Shown: one piece after another, positions 40,223-44,335 of the stretch
Position numbering within the stretch: the stretch's first letter is position 1
How the letters are laid out: every line of letters begins with the position of its first letter
From: Caldisericales bacterium
Lineage (GTDB): Bacteria; Caldisericota; Caldisericia; JAAYUI01
DNA length: 44,335 nucleotides
Direction of reading: 5' to 3'
NCBI GenBank assembly: GCA_012517765.1
Contig: JAAYUI010000024.1
Coordinates: 1-44,335, forward strand
Notes under the pieces: generated by a model
The model's database searches: none
The model's input: only the letters and a program-made list of their open reading frames with translations
Told to the model about the DNA's origin: nothing
Program-made: the position numbers and the translations under genes

Positions 40223-41353
40223 TTACTTTAATAGGGTAATTGCTTCCTGGGACTGGATCAAAAGCCCGCCACAGAGTGCCATTCCAAGTATTGTTCTTTT
40301 GCCTTCAATTTTCTTTGTTGGCAAACCTGTTTTCATGTCAAAGGCATATAGCATCGGATCACCGTTTAGCGCAACAAAAAGCGTGTCTTTTGATGCAATA
40401 ACACCTCTCATCTGGAGGGTGTTTGGAACAATCATTTTTGATTCTTCGGTGCCCGTCTTCAAATCAATTCTAGCGATTTTTGATTTTGACGGCACGAGAA
40501 GCTGGTTTCCGTATACGCACGGATTGCAACCCAGTGTGCTTGGCTGGCCATCAAGACCAGTTATAGAATAATACCAGATTTTCTCCCTGCTCCTGGTATC
40601 ATAGGCATACATTCTGGCCCTCGAGTTGACAAGCAAAGTGTAGGCCGATGCCTGCGGCGGATAATCAGGAGGTCCGTCAAATTCCAGGTGCCAGAGTACA
40701 CTGCCATCAATAAATGAGAGCGCAAAAATGTGAGTATAATCAAAACCCTTCGGACTGCCTGTTACAAAAAGTTCGAGTTCACCAAGTGTTGCCCACCTGA
40801 AAACGTAGTCTTTCGCAACATCGGTCTTCCACTTGAAAACCCCCGTTTCCTTGTGTATACAAAATGCCGTGCCAATATTTGTTACTCCATAGAGTGAATC
40901 TTTATGCTCGAACATGGAAACCACTTCTTCACCATCAAACTCCAGGGTCCAGTTCTCCAGCATGGTCTTTTTGTAGAAGCATTTCAGGTTGCTGCCGCTT
41001 GTCACAAAAAGGTAGTTTTGATCAAGTGCGAGCTCATAGGTAAAAGCCTCGTCAAGAAACACGGGGGCAATTACCTGCCTCCCGGTGCGCATGTCCAGAA
41101 CAACAACTCCTGGACCATTTTCGGTCGTTGTGACAGTGTATGCATTTTCACCATCAGATACCGGTGATGTGAGGGCAAGGGTCTCATAACCGATGTCCCA
41201 TGCGGGAGAGATGTCGTTGCCAGTGCCATCAATGCTTGAATACCACCTTTGGGGCATACCACCTTTTGTGCCCCAGATGGCAGCTCCCCCGCAACCGGAA
41301 GACAGCACAAGCAAAAATAGTATTTGCACAAAAACAAGAAACTTCTTGACCAT
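40223..41353 (-). CDS. PQQ-like beta-propeller lipoprotein
   Basis: I use the ATG at 41353 (376 aa), which gives the lipoprotein signal MVKKFLVFVQILFLLVLSSGC; the upstream in-frame ATG at 41413 gives a poor signal. Propeller blades are seen as DMRTGRQVIAPVF, TMLENWTLEFDG, ETGVFKWKTD, DGSVLWHLEF, SREKIWYYSI and DMKTGLPTKKI. No SD is present; TTTACC-16-TATTAT ends 8 bp before the ATG, so it may be leaderless. It is convergent with the carboxyltransferase gene (8 bp apart) and is a relative in architecture of the 37,559 lipoprotein. Function is unknown; likely an envelope scaffold. Confidence 0.8.
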   Translation of the reverse strand: MVKKFLVFVQILFLLVLSSGCGGAAIWGTKGGMPQRWYSSIDGTGNDISPAWDIGYETLALTSPVSDGENAYTVTTTENGPGVVVLDMRTGRQVIAPVFLDEAFTYELALDQNYLFVTSGSNLKCFYKKTMLENWTLEFDGEEVVSMFEHKDSLYGVTNIGTAFCIHKETGVFKWKTDVAKDYVFRWATLGELELFVTGSPKGFDYTHIFALSFIDGSVLWHLEFDGPPDYPPQASAYTLLVNSRARMYAYDTRSREKIWYYSITGLDGQPSTLGCNPCVYGNQLLVPSKSKIARIDLKTGTEESKMIVPNTLQMRGVIASKDTLFVALNGDPMLYAFDMKTGLPTKKIEGKRTILGMALCGGLLIQSQEAITLLK

Positions 41354-41361
41354 TGGCCCTA

Positions 41362-41389
41362 ATAATAGAAATTTATGGCTTTCGGTAAA
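41362..41389 (-). promoter_or_regulatory. Putative promoter of the 376-aa propeller lipoprotein (near-leaderless)
   Basis: On the minus strand, TTTACC (41389-41384) and TATTAT (41367-41362) are 16 bp apart; ATG 41353 follows after 8 bp. Confidence 0.5.
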
Positions 41390-41543
41390 GAACGATTTGG
41401 TTTTGTGAAACATGTTGAAAAGTATGTGGACATTTTAATCTCATTTTGCCAAGCGTCTTTGGTTTTATGCAGTAACTGTTAGCTTTTTGACATTTAACAA
41501 TCAAAAGAAAAACAATCCATTAAAAGAATCATGACATTACAAG

Positions 41544-41573
41544 TTATCAACATGTGGAAATCTATGTGGATAT
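41544..41573. other. Cluster of DnaA-box-like 9-mers in a 231-bp A/T-rich gap
   Basis: TTATCAACA (41544-41552), TGTGGAAAT (41553-41561) and TGTGGATAT (41565-41573) each differ by one base from the DnaA box TTATNCACA or its complement, and TGTGGACAT (41425-41433, two mismatches) lies in the same gap. The stretch between (about 41,450-41,540) is very A/T rich. Together they could be an origin or a DnaA-regulated promoter of the PEGA gene; only context supports this. Confidence 0.35.
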
Positions 41574-41584
41574 CAAAAATATGA

Positions 41585-43363
41585 TCAGGGTAATCTTGTG
41601 TTGTCCCGCGTGGTCACTTCAGGCATCCAGATGTTTAGCAATGCCGTTTTTGGGTATGTGGTCATTGCGCAGTTAAGCCCAAAAACTTTCCCGAGAACAA
41701 CTATCTTGTCACTGCCGGACACTGACCTTTGTATTATGGAATTTGGCTCAAAATATCTCTCCCAGAAGCTGCCATTACCCATTGAAGAAAACCTTGTTGC
41801 CCTCATTGAAACCACGTCCCACAAAAGTAATATCTTGCCAGAATTTGACACTGCCAGCACGTTGTCGGTGACCGGCACCAGGACACCAAAGCCCTGGCAT
41901 GCTGCATTTTCAAGTTGCCCTGTTGAGCAGGACAGCCTGCTCATGAGTCCGCCAGAGAGCACCATCAGATACTTCGAATCCTGAGTAAAAGAGAACTCCG
42001 GGGTTTTTGCCTGGACTGTCTTTATTATTGAGCCTTTTTTAAGGTCGAACAATTTCACCTGTCCAGAAAGGTGGCATGCCATGTATTTTTCATCCCACGA
42101 AACAATAACATCATTTCTATCAATGTTCTGGCCAATATTTATTCTTTTGTCCGGATTGTCTCTGTCCACAAAATAGTTTCCTGAAATCATATATCTGGGG
42201 TTCCTGTCAAGGGTTCCCGGACGCCTTGTCTTTTCATTTATGAGGGTGGGGTAGCTTATGCTGGCAAGGTCCTGACCTATGATGTCCATCGAGGAGTATC
42301 CCGGAAAAGTCAGGATAACGTCGCTGGCCAGTACGGACCCTGATTTGTCCATTGGCAAGGAAGAAACGGTTGCGCCATAAGTCGGGTGGTTTGAAAACAC
42401 AAGCCCGTATGGTGGTATTTTTTCATTGCCGGTCAGATATGTGGCTATTGTGTTAGCGCTTGCAGTCAGTGGTGTGGAACCCAAAAAAAGTGGCGGTATT
42501 GCCTTGTCAATGGCTTCGCCATCCGGAATGCATATGTATATTTGTGCACCAGGGGCAGAATCATTGTCCACCTGCGAATCAAAAGAAATGTCTTTGGACT
42601 CAAAGGAATATGTTATCTGGGTGTCATCGGTTATGACGACTTCCCTTTTCACCATCCTGTGTCCTTCCATGGCCAGTCTTATCTTCTTTGTCCCGGTTTC
42701 GATCTGGCCCTCCCATGGCGTTCTTCCATAATATTCTTCATCAATGTATAGCTCTGCACCTTGCGGCTGGGAGGCAATCTTGAGGTTCACCCTTTTCTTC
42801 TGGAGATCAAAATAGACATTCGGGTCAGTGTCAAAATCTACTTCCTGCTCTTTTGTTGCAAAACCGGGCAAAACTGCTTTCACCACATGCTTTCCCTTAA
42901 ATTCCCTTTTCAGTTGCAAAGGGGTAAGGCCAAGAAATTCTTCATCAATGTATATTCTGGCCTGGTCTGGATACGAGAGGACCGTTGTCCCTCCAGTGAA
43001 CCTGGCAAGCCTGTAGTTTATGGTCTGGTTGTTTTCACTGACTGTGGCAACAGATTTCAAGGGCGCGTAACCGGGGAATGTAAGTCCGATCTCGACGTCA
43101 CCCTTTTTTAGCCTCGTCACCAGCGGCGTGTTCCCCTTGACTACGCCATCCAGCGTGACCTCCGCACCCTCCGGTTCGGATGTTATCCTTACCTTCAATA
43201 TGTCGCTTTTTGGTATGTTGAGCGCCACCAGCAAAAAAATGCCCACAATGATTACAGATGCGAGTGTTATTGTAAAATACCTGAACCGTGGGTTTCTCGA
43301 AGAAAACCTCTGGATGCCCTTTATTTTCTCGCCATCAGATATCAAAGTTGGCCTGTCATTCAT
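41585..43363 (-). CDS. PEGA-repeat membrane protein with C-terminal beta-propeller-like region
   Basis: The 592-aa protein has a short cytoplasmic N-terminus, one membrane segment (about 29-49) and three PEGA-type repeats (about 56-112, 126-178, 192-245) with patterns SEPEGAEVTLDGVVKGNTPL, PDQARIYIDEEFLGLTPL and SQPQGAELYIDEEYYGRTPW. The remaining half, outside the membrane, reads like a WD40/YVTN-type propeller (VIVSWDEKYMACHLSGQVKL, FSFTQDSKYLMVLSGG, NVLAVSNSGKILLLWDV). PEGA domains occur in surface-associated proteins of several bacterial phyla, function mostly unknown. The start overlaps the parB stop (ATGA), so it is cotranscribed with parAB. Confidence 0.85.
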   Translation of the reverse strand: MNDRPTLISDGEKIKGIQRFSSRNPRFRYFTITLASVIIVGIFLLVALNIPKSDILKVRITSEPEGAEVTLDGVVKGNTPLVTRLKKGDVEIGLTFPGYAPLKSVATVSENNQTINYRLARFTGGTTVLSYPDQARIYIDEEFLGLTPLQLKREFKGKHVVKAVLPGFATKEQEVDFDTDPNVYFDLQKKRVNLKIASQPQGAELYIDEEYYGRTPWEGQIETGTKKIRLAMEGHRMVKREVVITDDTQITYSFESKDISFDSQVDNDSAPGAQIYICIPDGEAIDKAIPPLFLGSTPLTASANTIATYLTGNEKIPPYGLVFSNHPTYGATVSSLPMDKSGSVLASDVILTFPGYSSMDIIGQDLASISYPTLINEKTRRPGTLDRNPRYMISGNYFVDRDNPDKRINIGQNIDRNDVIVSWDEKYMACHLSGQVKLFDLKKGSIIKTVQAKTPEFSFTQDSKYLMVLSGGLMSRLSCSTGQLENAACQGFGVLVPVTDNVLAVSNSGKILLLWDVVSMRATRFSSMGNGSFWERYFEPNSIIQRSVSGSDKIVVLGKVFGLNCAMTTYPKTALLNIWMPEVTTRDNTRLP

Positions 43364-44193
43364 TTGGCAATGACTTCACATATCCTTTCCAGGTCTTCTT
43401 TTCCATAATACTCAATTTCTATCTTATCTTTTAAGACCCTCACCTTGGTTCCCAGGGTCTCCCTGAGAGCAGTTTCTGCGAGAACAACTTCATGGGTCTT
43501 CTCTTCTTCCCGCGGTTGGGTTTTCTTTGCCGGGGTTTCTTCCTGTATTTTCTTTACGGCCTTCTCTGTTTCCCTTACAGACATCTGGCTGGTAATGATT
43601 CTTTGCATCATGCCCAGCATGAGTCCTTCATCCTTGAGCGGGAGGAGTGTTCTTCCGTGGCCCTCTGATATTGTCCCCTTGAGTATTGCGTCCTGGACAA
43701 TTCCAGGAAGATCAAGAAGTCTCAAAAGATTTGCGACATAAGGCCTGCTCTTTTTGATGCCGTCTGCGATCGACTCCTGTGTGTAGCCAAATTCCTCGCG
43801 GAGCCTCTTCATGGCCCTGGCTATGTCTATAGGATTGAGATCTTCCCTCTGGATGTTTTCCACGAGGGCAAACTCTGCCGCATCAATGTCAGATATCTCC
43901 CTTATGACAACGGGGATTTTCTCAAAACCGGCAAGTCTTGCTGCCCTGAGCCTTCTTTCGCCAGCAATGAGTTCAAAACCGTTCCTGACCCTCCTGACGA
44001 CAATCGGCTGTATTACGCCAGACTTCCTTATCGACTGCGCCAGCTCCTGCAGTGCCGCTTCGTCAAGCGCGGTCCTCGGCTGGTATGGGGAATAAGTGAT
44101 TGCGTCGGTTGGCAACTCGACAACACCGCTTGATACCTCTTCGCTAGGGAGCAAGGCCCCTAAACCTTTTCCCAGTCCGAACTTACCTGCCAC
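43360..44193 (-). CDS. parB: Chromosome partitioning protein ParB
   Basis: ParB is a CTP-dependent clamp that loads at parS and spreads on DNA. I take GTG 44193 (277 aa), 6 bp after GAGGAGGTG, giving the canonical start VAGKFGLGKGLGALLP. In order: the N-terminal CTP-binding domain with YQPRTALDE and GERRLRAARLAG, ALVENIQREDLNPIDIARAM, the HTH YTQESIADGIKKSRPYVANLLRLL that reads parS, and a Glu/Lys-rich linker with a short C-terminal dimer domain. The gene overlaps parA by 11 bp. The full parS consensus is present in mnmG 20 kb away. Confidence 0.95.
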   Translation of the reverse strand: MAGKFGLGKGLGALLPSEEVSSGVVELPTDAITYSPYQPRTALDEAALQELAQSIRKSGVIQPIVVRRVRNGFELIAGERRLRAARLAGFEKIPVVIREISDIDAAEFALVENIQREDLNPIDIARAMKRLREEFGYTQESIADGIKKSRPYVANLLRLLDLPGIVQDAILKGTISEGHGRTLLPLKDEGLMLGMMQRIITSQMSVRETEKAVKKIQEETPAKKTQPREEEKTHEVVLAETALRETLGTKVRVLKDKIEIEYYGKEDLERICEVIAK

Positions 44194-44335
44194 CTTTGAG
44201 CACCTCCTCGGCCAGTTGTTCATATGATGATGCCCCTTTTGAGGTAGGGTCATAGACTGAGATTGGCTGGCCATAGGAAGGGGCTTCGGATACTCTGACA
44301 TTCCTTGGGATTACTGACTGGAAAAGCTGGTCACC
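44183..44335 (-). CDS. parA: Chromosome partitioning ATPase ParA, C-terminal part (rest outside window)
   Basis: Reading the minus strand from the right edge, 50 codons end with TAA at 44185-44183. The residues TSK, PRNVRVSEAPSYGQPISVYD and YEQLAEEVLKGGR match the conserved end of chromosomal ParA/Soj (IPRNVRLSEAPSYGKPI..YD..SKG...Y..LA.E). The Walker motifs are upstream, outside the window. The stop lies inside the start of parB, so the two are translationally coupled. Confidence 0.93.
   Translation of the reverse strand, partial: GDQLFQSVIPRNVRVSEAPSYGQPISVYDPTSKGASSYEQLAEEVLKGGR

Noticed and set aside
41394-41412. Second parS-like site (TTTTGTGAAACA)
   Set aside because: Only the right half-site GTGAAACA matches; the left half does not, so it is not a likely ParB nucleation site.
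1-44335. CRISPR arrays, rRNA genes, tmRNA and prophage genes
   Set aside because: No regularly spaced repeats, no rRNA-like segments, no tmRNA ends and no phage structural or integrase motifs were seen.

Overview
The window reads as a chromosomal piece of an uncultivated-looking anaerobic bacterium. The evidence is a soluble group 3-type [NiFe] hydrogenase of the Pyrococcus hydBGDA type with its own maturation protease, the MEP isoprenoid genes ispD and ispF, many lipobox lipoproteins, a canonical ParAB-parS segregation system, and bacterial tRNA and translation genes. Families and motifs are bacterial throughout, but I cannot assign a phylum from sequence alone. Operons are tight, with ATGA-type overlaps. 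Two initiation styles coexist: genes with a strong Shine-Dalgarno (SD) sequence, and a set without SD whose -10-like hexamer lies only 6-9 bp before the start codon, which suggests leaderless mRNAs.

Left end (1-2,887): an accessory stretch ending at a tRNA-Ser(GGA) gene. It holds an IS1595-type transposase remnant, a DUF1801-like gene whose 3' end seems to run into that IS, a CPBP-family membrane protease, an ICMT-like methyltransferase and small membrane proteins. Then come core genes: a YvlB/LiaI-like envelope pair, ispF-accB convergent with yacL-like/ispD, and a DUF1858 protein.

Centre (6,935-22,226): a very large secreted protein (2,938 aa) with EF-hand/dockerin-like loops and C-terminal Ig-like domains, then a 477-bp regulatory gap, serS, and a minus-strand group made of a PAS-GAF histidine kinase, an unrecognised protein and three lipoproteins. 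This group begins at tRNA-Ser(UGA), whose last base is part of the ribosome binding site of the next gene.

Right half: mnmG with a perfect 16-bp parS site as its last codons. Then follow a hydrogenase operon (hydB-G-D-A, maturation protease, response regulator, GAF histidine kinase) and a proline-rich protein with duplicated DUF4388-like modules. Next, on the minus strand, are a TPR protein fused to a Lon-type (S16) protease domain without an AAA+ ATPase, a membrane-anchored cyclophilin, a methyltransferase and recO. A biotin-dependent carboxyltransferase flanked by two beta-propeller lipoproteins follows, and the window ends with a PEGA/propeller protein downstream of parB and the 3' end of parA.

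Most notable: parS inside mnmG together with parAB and a DnaA-box-like cluster (an origin-proximal signature), the TPR-Lon fusion, the giant surface protein, the tRNA/SD overlap, the leaderless promoter pattern, and the hydrogenase operon with a built-in two-component system.
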